DNA of 64,000 bases, from positions 38,787-102,786 of the forward strand of contig NZ_OMWA01000004.1 in assembly GCF_900314615.1 (NCBI RefSeq), read 5' to 3'. This stretch comes from an uncultured Methanobrevibacter sp. (GTDB lineage: Archaea > Methanobacteriota > Methanobacteria > Methanobacteriales > Methanobacteriaceae). This document shows, in pieces, positions 25,646 to 33,347 of the stretch. Below the pieces are notes generated by a model that worked only from the letters and a program-made list of their open reading frames with translations, was not told the origin of the DNA and made no database searches. The position numbers were made by a program, and so were the translations under genes. Position 1 is the stretch's first letter. Each line of letters begins with the position of its first letter.

Positions 25646-26272
25646 ATGGATGTGAGTGTAATGAAAGATATGCCTAACAATGAGAAATTAGATTTAATAT
25701 TTTTAATTGACCGTAGCGGATCTATGTACGGCTCTGAAATGGACACAATAGGTGGTTTTAACTCATTTTTAGATAAAGAAAGAGCTAATGGATTTGATAC
25801 AAATGTAACAACTGTTCTTTTCAACCATCAATGCGAAATGTTATACAAAAGAAAATCAATTGATGATGTTAAGAATCTAACTAAAGAAGAATACTTTGTA
25901 AGGGGCTCAACATCCCTTCTTGATGCAATTGGAAAAACAGTAACTCTTCTTGAAAGGGAAATTAAAAATAAAGTTTTGTTTGTTATAATGACTGATGGGA
26001 TGGAAAATGCTTCTGTTGAATTTTCAAAATCTCAGATTAAGAATATGATTACCAATCATGACTGGGAATTCATATTCATCGGTGCTGATATTGATTCATA
26101 TGCTGAAGCAGGAAGTATAGGTATTAAAAGATCCCGCGTTGCCAATTATGTTAAATCAAAAGAAGGTATTGGAAGAGCATATGATTCTGTTTCTAATGTC
26201 ACTCGCTGTATGAGAGCTAATGCGGATTTGGATAATTCAAATTGGAAAAAGGATTTGGAGGAATTTGACTAG
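25646..26272 (+). CDS. VWA-domain protein
   Basis: A 208-residue single von Willebrand factor A domain. The MIDAS metal site is visible: DRSGSM (DxSxS) near residue 22, a threonine in RGSTSLLDA and an aspartate in VIMTDGMENAS. No signal peptide or membrane helix is seen, so it acts in the cytosol, probably as a metal-dependent protein-interaction module; stand-alone VWA proteins of this kind are widespread but uncharacterised. ATG 25661, with GTGAG upstream, is an alternative start. It has its own promoter and overlaps the convergent queC gene by 4 bp at the stop. Confidence 0.88.
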   Translation: MDVSVMKDMPNNEKLDLIFLIDRSGSMYGSEMDTIGGFNSFLDKERANGFDTNVTTVLFNHQCEMLYKRKSIDDVKNLTKEEYFVRGSTSLLDAIGKTVTLLEREIKNKVLFVIMTDGMENASVEFSKSQIKNMITNHDWEFIFIGADIDSYAEAGSIGIKRSRVANYVKSKEGIGRAYDSVSNVTRCMRANADLDNSNWKKDLEEFD

Positions 26273-26946
26273 TTTTCATATTCAGTCAAATCCTTGACAT
26301 TTAAATTTTCAAAGGCACGTCTGCGCCTCATGCAGCTTTCACAAACACCGCAATGTTTGTCGCCTCCTTTATAACAGGAATAACTTAATTCCATTGGAGC
26401 ACCAACTTTAACTCCTAACTCTATTATTTCCTCTTTATTTAAATCTATGGCTGGTGCTTCAATTTTAATTTTATCCGGTGAACCGACATCAATCAGTTCA
26501 TTGAATTTTTCCATATATTCTTTTGAATTGTCGGGAAATGTACTGCCTTCTTCACCGTTCCATCCGACAATTATTATTTCTGCACCAATGCTTTCTGCAT
26601 ATGAAAGGGCAATTGATGTAAAAACAGTATTTCTTGCAGGAACCCAAACGCTGCTTGCACTTTCACTGCTTTTTTCAATATCATCAAGGTCAGCTTCTGA
26701 AACTTCAGGAATTTCTTCAGAAGTGTTCAGGCTTGATGTGCTTATTTTTGAAAGCCATGGAAGGTCGATAACTTCATGGCTCCAGTTCATTTTTTTACAG
26801 ATTTCTCTGGAGGCTTCAAGTTCTCTTTTGAACGCTTTTTGACCATAATTGAATGTTATTGCATGAATTTCATAATCCCTGTCGTAAACGCTTGATGCAA
26901 CAGTACAGTCAAGGCCTCCGGAAAGAACTGCTATTGCTTTTTTCAT
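26269..26946 (-). CDS. queC: 7-cyano-7-deazaguanine synthase QueC
   Basis: A 225-residue PP-loop ATPase that makes preQ0 from 7-carboxy-7-deazaguanine. In archaea preQ0 is inserted by archaeal TGT on the way to archaeosine at tRNA position 15. The PP-loop is LSGGLDCTV at residues 9-17, and the C-terminal zinc site is CYKGGDKHCGVCESC. The length is normal. Its ATG overlaps the larC stop (ATGA-type overlap), so it is translated from the same mRNA although the two pathways have no obvious link. Confidence 0.96.
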   Translation of the reverse strand: MKKAIAVLSGGLDCTVASSVYDRDYEIHAITFNYGQKAFKRELEASREICKKMNWSHEVIDLPWLSKISTSSLNTSEEIPEVSEADLDDIEKSSESASSVWVPARNTVFTSIALSYAESIGAEIIIVGWNGEEGSTFPDNSKEYMEKFNELIDVGSPDKIKIEAPAIDLNKEEIIELGVKVGAPMELSYSCYKGGDKHCGVCESCMRRRRAFENLNVKDLTEYEN

Positions 26947-28112
26947 TTAATCATCTCTTTTACTTTTCTAAGCGGAAGTCCGATGTCATCTGATATCCTT
27001 TTTAAATCCTCATACTCTGCTCTTCTGGATATTATCTCGCCGTTAATGTAGGCTGTCTTGAATGTCACTTCATAATTCTTGCCGTTAATGTTAAAGATTT
27101 CTTTTTCAAATTCTCTTTTGGCAACTCCTCTGTGCATATTCGGCGAAATTCTGATACCTAAACTTCCGGTTTCACTAAAAATAGCTTCAACCAGTTTGTC
27201 TCTGTTGTTTCTTGATGAGATGACTTTCAAAAGACTGCCCTGACGGTTTTTCTTCATTATTATCGGTGTTATTGACACGTCACTTGCTCCCAAGCTTAGA
27301 AGTTTGTCAAACAGATATCCGATTTCTTCACCTGTTAAATGGTCGATATTTGTTTCAATAACGTCAATTTCATCGCTTTCAGTAATGTCTGAGGTTTCAA
27401 TGATTCTTAAAACGTTCGGATGGTCAAAGTCTTTTCTTCCGGCACCGTATCCTACTTTTTTAGGTTTTGAAAGTGGGATGAATTCCTTTATCTCATCACA
27501 GATTTCTGCATAAATCGCTGAGCCTGTTGGTGTTGCAAGCTCGCTGTCAACAGGTCCTCCTACAATTTTTGCATCTTTCAGGATTTCAACAACTGCAGGG
27601 GCCGGAACCGGTATTATTCCATGAGCAGTTTTGACTCTTCCTCCGCCAACGGCAATAGGCAGGCCGATGATTTTCTGTTTGTCCAGATTCAGTGAATAAT
27701 ATGCGTATATTGACCCGATAACATCTGCAACAGCATCACTGGCTCCAACTTCGTGGAAATGAACTTCGTTTAGACTTTTTCCATGCACTTTAGCTTCCGC
27801 TTTGGCAATTCTTTCAAATACTCTGATTGAAGTTTCCTTAACGTTTCTTTCCAAATCCAGGCTCCTGATTTTTTCAATAAAATCTGCATAATGGACTGAA
27901 TGCTTGTGTTCAAGCATTTCAACATGGCAAAATGTGGAGCTGATTCCATGTTTGAGCTTTTTTTCAAAGCTTACTTCAACTTTTCCGAAATCTTTTGCTG
28001 ATTTTTCCATAATGCTTTTTAACTCATCTGCATCGGCACCTAAATCTACTAATGCGCCGATAATCATATTTCCAGCTATTCCGCTTGATTGAGGGTCAAT
28101 AATAATTGTCAT
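26943..28112 (-). CDS. larC: Nickel pincer cofactor biosynthesis protein LarC
   Basis: A 389-residue CTP-dependent cyclometallase family member. LarC inserts nickel into the pincer nucleotide used by lactate racemase and related LarA enzymes. Landmarks are SGIAGNMIIGALVDLGAD at the N-terminus, the His-rich VHFHEVGASDAVADVIG, PVPAPAVVEIL and ETNIDHLTGEEIGYLFDKLL. It is one continuous frame, whereas some bacteria make LarC by frameshifting between two frames. LarB, LarE and LarA are not in this window. It is first in an operon with queC and divergent from the CbiS-like gene. Confidence 0.93.
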   Translation of the reverse strand: MTIIIDPQSSGIAGNMIIGALVDLGADADELKSIMEKSAKDFGKVEVSFEKKLKHGISSTFCHVEMLEHKHSVHYADFIEKIRSLDLERNVKETSIRVFERIAKAEAKVHGKSLNEVHFHEVGASDAVADVIGSIYAYYSLNLDKQKIIGLPIAVGGGRVKTAHGIIPVPAPAVVEILKDAKIVGGPVDSELATPTGSAIYAEICDEIKEFIPLSKPKKVGYGAGRKDFDHPNVLRIIETSDITESDEIDVIETNIDHLTGEEIGYLFDKLLSLGASDVSITPIIMKKNRQGSLLKVISSRNNRDKLVEAIFSETGSLGIRISPNMHRGVAKREFEKEIFNINGKNYEVTFKTAYINGEIISRRAEYEDLKRISDDIGLPLRKVKEMIK

Positions 28113-28196
28113 AAAAATAATTCCTTTATCTGATTATTATAAAATTTAAATTCAATAATTTATATATTATTTGTATTAATTATTAGGGTCATATGT

Positions 28197-29279
28197 ATGG
28201 GAAATGATAAACTAAATGTTATAGAAAAAGATTATGGAATCTGCATTAACAATCCTGATTATTTTTTAGCTTTAAGCGACTTTACCGTAAGCGACGGAAT
28301 AGACATTATTGAAAATGTCAATATCCTAAAAGCAAAGGATGAATTTGAGGCCACAGCAAAACGTGCCGAAGCCTTCAATCATCGTGAAGGTTCATATATT
28401 GCACAGGCAACAGATTCTCTGGAATATTTTACAAACTCATATAGTGATTTGACAATATTCACTTTTCTTTCAAACGATGTTGTAATTGAAGACTTTACTG
28501 ATGATTTGAAAGTCGCAAACTCTCCAAAGGGATTTGCAGATGCAAGAATCACCATAAGTCATGTAGTCTACATCGATAAGGTAATATCTCCGAAGAATCT
28601 GCTTAAAATATTCAAGATTCTCACTAATGTCAAGGCGAAAGTTCTGGCTGATATGGCATTGCCGTTCCATATTCAGAATATATTGAATGAAAATAATTTT
28701 TCTGCTGTTTTGGCCAATGTTAATGTTGAAGGTGAAGCCATGGACATTAACAATTCAGATTTTGACGAAATCAATTTCGATGAGTTCAAAACACGCCTTG
28801 AAGAAGCAGTTGAAATAACTCTTGAAGATGCATTCGAAAAGCTTGACTTGACATTCGGAATTCTGGATTATCTGGTTTCTCAGGGAATTCTGATAGGGGA
28901 TCTGGTTGAAGCAGGCCTTGATTTATTGGCTGAAGATGATATAACTTCCGAGTTAAAGGACAAACTTGAAGCTCAAATTCTAAAGTCATTGGCTGACATT
29001 AATGTTATGATGCTTTTAATGGCTGCAATAAGAGTTGAAGAGCAGTTAATGAGCAATTCCATAAGGGAATTTGATGCAAAAGATGATTTGAAGTATCTTT
29101 ATTCTAATGAGGTTTTAGGTCTTGCAGTTGCAAACCAGATTGCCGGAACAAAGGCTGCTGTCAACTTTAAAAGATATGATGAATACAAACCTGGAATACT
29201 CTATGGTCTGCCTCCAATTTTAGATAATGCCTTTGCAGGTCTGATTGCAGGATGTGTGTCTAAAATATTTGAAAGCTAA
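28197..29279 (+). CDS. CbiS-like protein: divergent CbiZ-type domain fused to CobZ/PgpA-type phosphatase
   Basis: A 360-residue protein. The C-terminal 150 residues are like CobZ/PgpA: ILDYLVSQGILIGDLVEAGLD, then LGLAVANQIAGTKAAVNF and LDNAFAGLIAGCVSKIFE. In archaea CobZ dephosphorylates alpha-ribazole 5'-phosphate in cobamide synthesis. The N-terminal 200 residues look like a diverged CbiZ (adenosylcobinamide amidohydrolase), with ITISHVVYIDKVISPKNLLK matching the CbiZ middle. The fused form is known as CbiS. The CobS gene 0.8 kb downstream supports this pathway. Whether the CbiZ half is active cannot be judged. Confidence 0.72.
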   Translation: MGNDKLNVIEKDYGICINNPDYFLALSDFTVSDGIDIIENVNILKAKDEFEATAKRAEAFNHREGSYIAQATDSLEYFTNSYSDLTIFTFLSNDVVIEDFTDDLKVANSPKGFADARITISHVVYIDKVISPKNLLKIFKILTNVKAKVLADMALPFHIQNILNENNFSAVLANVNVEGEAMDINNSDFDEINFDEFKTRLEEAVEITLEDAFEKLDLTFGILDYLVSQGILIGDLVEAGLDLLAEDDITSELKDKLEAQILKSLADINVMMLLMAAIRVEEQLMSNSIREFDAKDDLKYLYSNEVLGLAVANQIAGTKAAVNFKRYDEYKPGILYGLPPILDNAFAGLIAGCVSKIFES

Positions 29280-29396
29280 TTTCTAAATTCCTTCTATTTT
29301 TTCTTTATTTTCCTTTTTAAGATGTAAATAAGTGTTTGCATTCGAAAAACTTTATATATTTCCGTTTTTGTACTAATAAACAACAAGGTGATTTAA

Positions 29397-29881
29397 ATGA
29401 GCATTAAAGGAGTTTTATTTTTAATATTGGTTTCTTCCCTTTTGGTCGGAAGCGTTTGTGCTGCAAGCGTCAATGACTTTAAAGTGGATGGCACATTTAG
29501 CGGTATTTACAACGGAGAGTATTATTCAGTATATGCGAACGGAAATCAGGATGCGGGTGTGTGCATCTATAAAAACGTAAACGATGACGTTTATGATGAT
29601 ATGGAAACGATGATGTTTTAGATCATGTCATTCACCATGACGGAAGAGAGTACACTTACGGTGATGACGATATGGCATTGAACAAAAGCGCTGACAATAT
29701 TGCAACTTTCAAAGACTACGACCACGCAACACATGGTGTCAGTGAAGTTGTAAGTCAGGGCGGAGAACAGTTTGTTGTTGTCTTCTGGGCTAAAGACACA
29801 AGCAGCATGGACAACGCTAAACTCTCTTCAATGTTAACTGATTTCAACAAAAACAATAATGTATCTCCTGTTGCATTCTAA
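29397..29881 (+). pseudogene. Frameshifted small secreted protein
   Basis: One original gene of about 160 codons, broken by a single-base loss. It starts with a signal peptide (IKGVLFLILVSSLLVGSVCA), runs in frame to YDDME near 29606, and then hits a stop. Adding one A to the run at 29605-29607 restores ENDDVLDHVIHHDGREYTYG and a continuous frame to 29881. No family recognised; the mature part is small and rich in beta-type segments. A good promoter (CTTTATATAT near 29349) and an AAGGTGATTT ribosome binding site remain, so the break is recent or a sequencing error. Confidence 0.75.
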
Positions 29882-29898
29882 AACTTTAACGGGAACTT

Positions 29899-29920
29899 AA
29901 AGGGGTTATGAAACTCCTTT
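29899..29920 (+). terminator. Hairpin terminator
   Basis: A 9-bp stem (AAAGGGGTT, loop ATGA, AACTCCTTT, one G-T pair) followed by CTTTTTTCTTTTTT, just after the frameshifted secreted-protein gene. This is a textbook stem-plus-T-run arrangement. Confidence 0.7.
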
Positions 29921-30058
29921 CTTTTTTCTTTTTTAAACTTCTTCAAAATCTTTAAAGACTTTTTTTTTCAATTGCGAAAGGCAATAATTATTAATGTTCA
30001 GATAAATATTGTATAATATAATTAATTTTTTTACAGTAAAAAATCTGGGGAATAACTA

Positions 30059-30841
30059 ATGGAAAATGATGATTACTTTGAAGATGAAGAATTCTCACCT
30101 GTAAAATCTCTTTTAGGGCTTTTGACATTCTCAACAATACTTCCGATTAATGTATTTACATCAATCGAGTATATGACTAAACTTACATGGTGCTGGCCGT
30201 TTCTGCATATATTCATTGGGATTCTGGCTGCAATTTGCGGATATGTGTCAATTGAAATCCTGCATCTGAATTCATTTTTCACAGCAGTTATTGTCTATGC
30301 ATTTTTAATGATTATTACAGGTTATAATCACCTGGACGGTGTTATGGACATGGCTGATGGGGTTATGGTCCATGGTGCACCTGAACGCAAAATAATGGTC
30401 ATGAAAGACTCATCAGTAGGTGCCGGAGGTGTTGCAACACTCTTTTTAGTGGCCACTTTAACAATTGCCGGAATCTATAACATTTTGGATTATAACTTTA
30501 TTTTGGGAATAATAATATGTGAAATGTCTGCAAAAACATCTCTTTTAACTACTGCATTAATTTCCAGACCATTAACTCCAGGAATTGGCAGTTATTTTAT
30601 AAATGAAACAAACATTACCAATTATATGGCTTCAACTGCAATTATTTTAATCATTGCATATGTGATGAGCGGTTATGTCGGCCTTGCAGGTGTTGTGGGA
30701 GCTATGGTGTCAGGACTTATCATTGCAACAATTGCAAGGAGAAATTTCGTTTTAGCTAATGGTGATGTCCTTGGAATGAGTAATGAAGTGGGCCGTCTGT
30801 TTTCACTATTGTTCATGGCAGTTGCTTTATTTTATGTTTAA
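30059..30841 (+). CDS. cobS: Adenosylcobinamide-GDP ribazoletransferase CobS
   Basis: A 260-residue integral membrane enzyme that joins adenosylcobinamide-GDP to alpha-ribazole (or its phosphate), the last assembly step of cobamides such as the cofactor of the methanogen methyltransferases. The active-site motif GYNHLDGVMDMADGVM (about 90-105) is intact, as is KDSSVGAGGVATL after it. Five to six membrane helices are visible. The first 20 residues are acidic. It stands alone between a terminator and a candidate small RNA, with GGGGAATAACT as a weak ribosome binding site. Confidence 0.95.
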   Translation: MENDDYFEDEEFSPVKSLLGLLTFSTILPINVFTSIEYMTKLTWCWPFLHIFIGILAAICGYVSIEILHLNSFFTAVIVYAFLMIITGYNHLDGVMDMADGVMVHGAPERKIMVMKDSSVGAGGVATLFLVATLTIAGIYNILDYNFILGIIICEMSAKTSLLTTALISRPLTPGIGSYFINETNITNYMASTAIILIIAYVMSGYVGLAGVVGAMVSGLIIATIARRNFVLANGDVLGMSNEVGRLFSLLFMAVALFYV

Positions 30842-30890
30842 CTTAATTTTACATCTTTAAATCAATATTGAAGTCTAAAAAAACCATAAT

Positions 30891-30898
30891 TTTAAATA
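30891..30898 (+). promoter_or_regulatory. TATA box for the candidate small RNA
   Basis: TTTAAATA centred about 27 bases before position 30922, exactly where the long stem begins. No protein start codon follows at a suitable distance, so this promoter seems to serve a non-coding transcript. Confidence 0.6.
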
Positions 30899-30921
30899 TT
30901 AATTCATTAATATGTATTATT

Positions 30922-31023
30922 GGTGAGATTTACCACGCTTCATTTAGTTAATGTTTTTCATTATTTTCTTTAATTTTTTTTAGTTACCTCCCAGTGCATC
31001 GATAAGTGGTAATCTCACCTTTT
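30922..31023 (+). ncRNA. Candidate small RNA with long terminal stem
   Basis: About 100 nt between cobS and trm56. The 5' arm GGTGAGATTTACCAC (30922-30936) pairs with the 3' arm GTGGTAATCTCACC (31006-31019), 14 bp with one bulged base, and is followed by TTTT. Inside are a small hairpin (TAATG, TTTTT, CATTA, 30947-30962 region) and an unpaired-looking ACCTCCC at 30986-30992, like the anti-Shine-Dalgarno end of 16S rRNA. A TATA box is correctly spaced for a start at the first G. No coding frame of note. Not a tRNA, and no known RNA family is recognised. An alternative is a long-looped transcription attenuator for trm56. Confidence 0.55.
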
Positions 31024-31066
31024 AGAAATCATTATATATTTTCATGCGTAACCTATTAATGATAAT

Positions 31067-31606
31067 ATGAATGTCAATGTTTTAAGATTAGACCACAGAT
31101 TAAAAAGAGATACAAGAATCACAACTCATGTCTGTCTGACAGCACGTGCATTTGGAGCAAGTAAAATCTATCTTGCAGGTGAACGCGATAACAAACTTAT
31201 GGAAAACGTACGTGATACTGCATCAAGATTCGGCGGACATTTTGAAATAGAATATGCTGAAAGCTATATGGGAATTATCAATAAATGGAAAGCTGATGGA
31301 GGTAAAGTAGTTCATTTAACTATGTACGGTTCACAGGCTCATGAAATAGCTCCTGAAGTTCGTGAAGATGGTTCTGATATTTTAATCGTTGTTGGCGGGT
31401 CTAAAGTTCCTGGAAAAGTTTACAAGGCTGCTGACTGGAATGTCTCAGTAACTACACAGCCTCACTCTGAAGTATCATCTCTTGCAGTGTTTCAGCACCT
31501 GCTGATGGATGGTAAGGAATTCGATTTGGAATTTGAAAATCCCGTGCTTGAAGTTATTCCGACAGCTCATGGAAAAAACGTAAATATCCATAATGAAAAC
31601 CGTTAG
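31067..31606 (+). CDS. trm56: tRNA (cytidine(56)-2'-O)-methyltransferase
   Basis: A 179-residue SPOUT-class methyltransferase of the archaeal Trm56 (aTrm56) family, which methylates C56 in the T-loop of tRNAs. The N-terminus VNVLRLDHRLKRDTRITTHVCLTARAFGA is diagnostic. The SAM-binding trefoil knot has HLTMYGSQ, ILIVVGGSKVPGKVY and the C-terminal NVSVTTQPHSEVSSLAVF. Length and motif order are normal. Its stop overlaps the convergent DUF763 gene by 4 bp. Expression may depend on readthrough of the structured element upstream or on a TATA-like ATTATATATTTT near 31030. Confidence 0.93.
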   Translation: MNVNVLRLDHRLKRDTRITTHVCLTARAFGASKIYLAGERDNKLMENVRDTASRFGGHFEIEYAESYMGIINKWKADGGKVVHLTMYGSQAHEIAPEVREDGSDILIVVGGSKVPGKVYKAADWNVSVTTQPHSEVSSLAVFQHLLMDGKEFDLEFENPVLEVIPTAHGKNVNIHNENR

Positions 31607-32697
31607 GATATGAAGTCATCTAAACGTCTGATGGCTTTTAATTTTTCTTCTTTTTTTATGCGTGCCTGATCAAGGGCATCTCTTATTGTTTGAATAGAAT
31701 TGTCATAGACTTCTCTGTCAACAGGATATGGAAAACCGTCTTTTCCACCATGTGTGAAACTGTATTTTACAGGATCCTTCCAGCTTGCCGGCTCACCGTA
31801 AACAAGGTCTGATATTAAAGCCAGTGCTCTTATTTTTTTAGGACCTATTCCCTGAAGCAGAATAAGCTCCTCATAATTTTCCGGCTGTATTTCCCATGCT
31901 TTTGTGAGAACTTCAAATTCCTTGTCTGAAATGTCCATGTCCAGAACAGGATGATGTGCAGGCATTGTAAAATCTTCAAGCAACGCCTGATTGTCTTTTC
32001 TTTTAAAATACTGCCTTAAATGTATGGGATTGTCGTTAATCAAATCAACACTTATTTTTTGGGCTTCTTTGCTTTCTTCAGCAGGCATATTCAGTGTATC
32101 TGGTGTCATCTGGTCACATGAAATTCCGCTGTGAGGGTCATTCAGCAGGTCATCAACTTCACTTCCAAGCCAGTGATAACGTCGGGCATATTTGTTTTCT
32201 GTGTTTAATCCTTGCTGGACAACGGCCCAGTCTCCTTTTTCTGTAACGAAGAAGTTATGCTGGTATAAAGTGTAGCCGTCCTGGATGCAGGAGTTGTCTA
32301 TTTTGGCAGACAGCTTGCTTGTCTCAACCAGTTTTTCGGTTGTTTTAGTTTTGAGGTTGAATACTTCTCCGGCATGCTCTATTCCTTCAGGGGTTTTTCT
32401 CGATTTTGCACCTTTTCCTCCGGTTAAATAAATTCCATGCTCTTCCGGGCTTAATGATGCTTTAAGAGCTCCTAAAGTTGTGGTGGTGGTTCCTGAGGAA
32501 TGCCAGTCAAAACCTAAAACGCAGGAGAATGCCTGAAACCAGTAAGGATTTGAAATTCTATTTAAAAACTCCTCCAGACTATACTCTTCAATTATCACTG
32601 AAGCCAATGCTCCTGACAGGTCAACCATCCTTGTAAATAGCCATTTAGGTGGATGGCCTCCATGTAACGGTAGATTGACTGCTCCTCTTCTTTGCAT
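31603..32697 (-). CDS. DUF763 family protein
   Basis: A 364-residue member of the DUF763 family, found in archaea and some bacteria, with no established function. The N-terminus RRGAVNLPLHGGHPPKWL and the SSGTTTTTLGALK segment are family hallmarks. A helix-hairpin-helix-like motif (LILLQGIGPKKIRALALI, about residue 280) suggests DNA or RNA binding, as in DNA glycosylases, and HNFFVTEKGDWAVVQQGLN precedes it. It is monocistronic, convergent with trm56. I would describe it only as a probable nucleic-acid-interacting protein. Confidence 0.85.
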   Translation of the reverse strand: MQRRGAVNLPLHGGHPPKWLFTRMVDLSGALASVIIEEYSLEEFLNRISNPYWFQAFSCVLGFDWHSSGTTTTTLGALKASLSPEEHGIYLTGGKGAKSRKTPEGIEHAGEVFNLKTKTTEKLVETSKLSAKIDNSCIQDGYTLYQHNFFVTEKGDWAVVQQGLNTENKYARRYHWLGSEVDDLLNDPHSGISCDQMTPDTLNMPAEESKEAQKISVDLINDNPIHLRQYFKRKDNQALLEDFTMPAHHPVLDMDISDKEFEVLTKAWEIQPENYEELILLQGIGPKKIRALALISDLVYGEPASWKDPVKYSFTHGGKDGFPYPVDREVYDNSIQTIRDALDQARIKKEEKLKAIRRLDDFIS

Positions 32698-32789
32698 GAA
32701 TACTTATTTATTATTTATAAAATATAGTGTTTTAGTGAGAGCAGTTGATAACTAATATTTTTTCATGGTTAGTACTCGCTAACTATGGG

Positions 32790-33198
32790 GGTTATATAAA
32801 AAAATTGTTAGATGTGGATTATGTTCTGGATACATTAGGTGAAAAGGAGCTTGAAAAGGAATTTAAAATCCTCAAACCTGGTGGAACACTAGTTTCTCTA
32901 AAAGGACTTCCAAATCAGGAATTTGCTGTAAGAATGGGATTTTCCAAATTCAAACAGATGCTTTTCAAATTCGCTGGAAGAAAATTTGACAAAATGGCTC
33001 AAAAAAAAGAATCAGAAATATTATTTCATCTTTGTTCAGGAAAACGGCCAGCAGCTAAGGAAAATATCTGAAATATTGGATAGTAATAAGATTGATGCAT
33101 CTGTAGATGAAATTTACAACTTGGATGATATCAATGAAGCTCTTAGAAAAGTTGATGGTGGCGGTTCAAAGGGTAAAACTCTTATAAAAATTAATTAA
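32790..33198 (+). pseudogene. C-terminal relic of a zinc-free NADP-dependent alcohol dehydrogenase/quinone reductase
   Basis: The sequence encodes the last 130 or so residues of an MDR-type oxidoreductase: VDYVLDTLGEKELEKEF, LKPGGTLVSLKG, then KKNQKYYFIFVQENGQQL and NLDDINEALRKVDGG. The N-terminal catalytic domain and the Rossmann GxGxxG are missing. A one-base gain in the A run near 33001-33008 shifts the frame midway. Two independent lesions make this a dead gene. Its neighbours give no hint of an original partner. Confidence 0.8.
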
Positions 33199-33347
33199 TC
33201 TCATTTTTTTCAAATCCTGTCAAATACTTTTTCAACGTTAACAGGAGTTTAATTAGCATCAATCATGTTTGAAAAATGAAAATCTTTATAAGTATTATTT
33301 AAAATAAATATTGGATAAGTGAAAAAAGTAATTTAGGTGTAATTATT

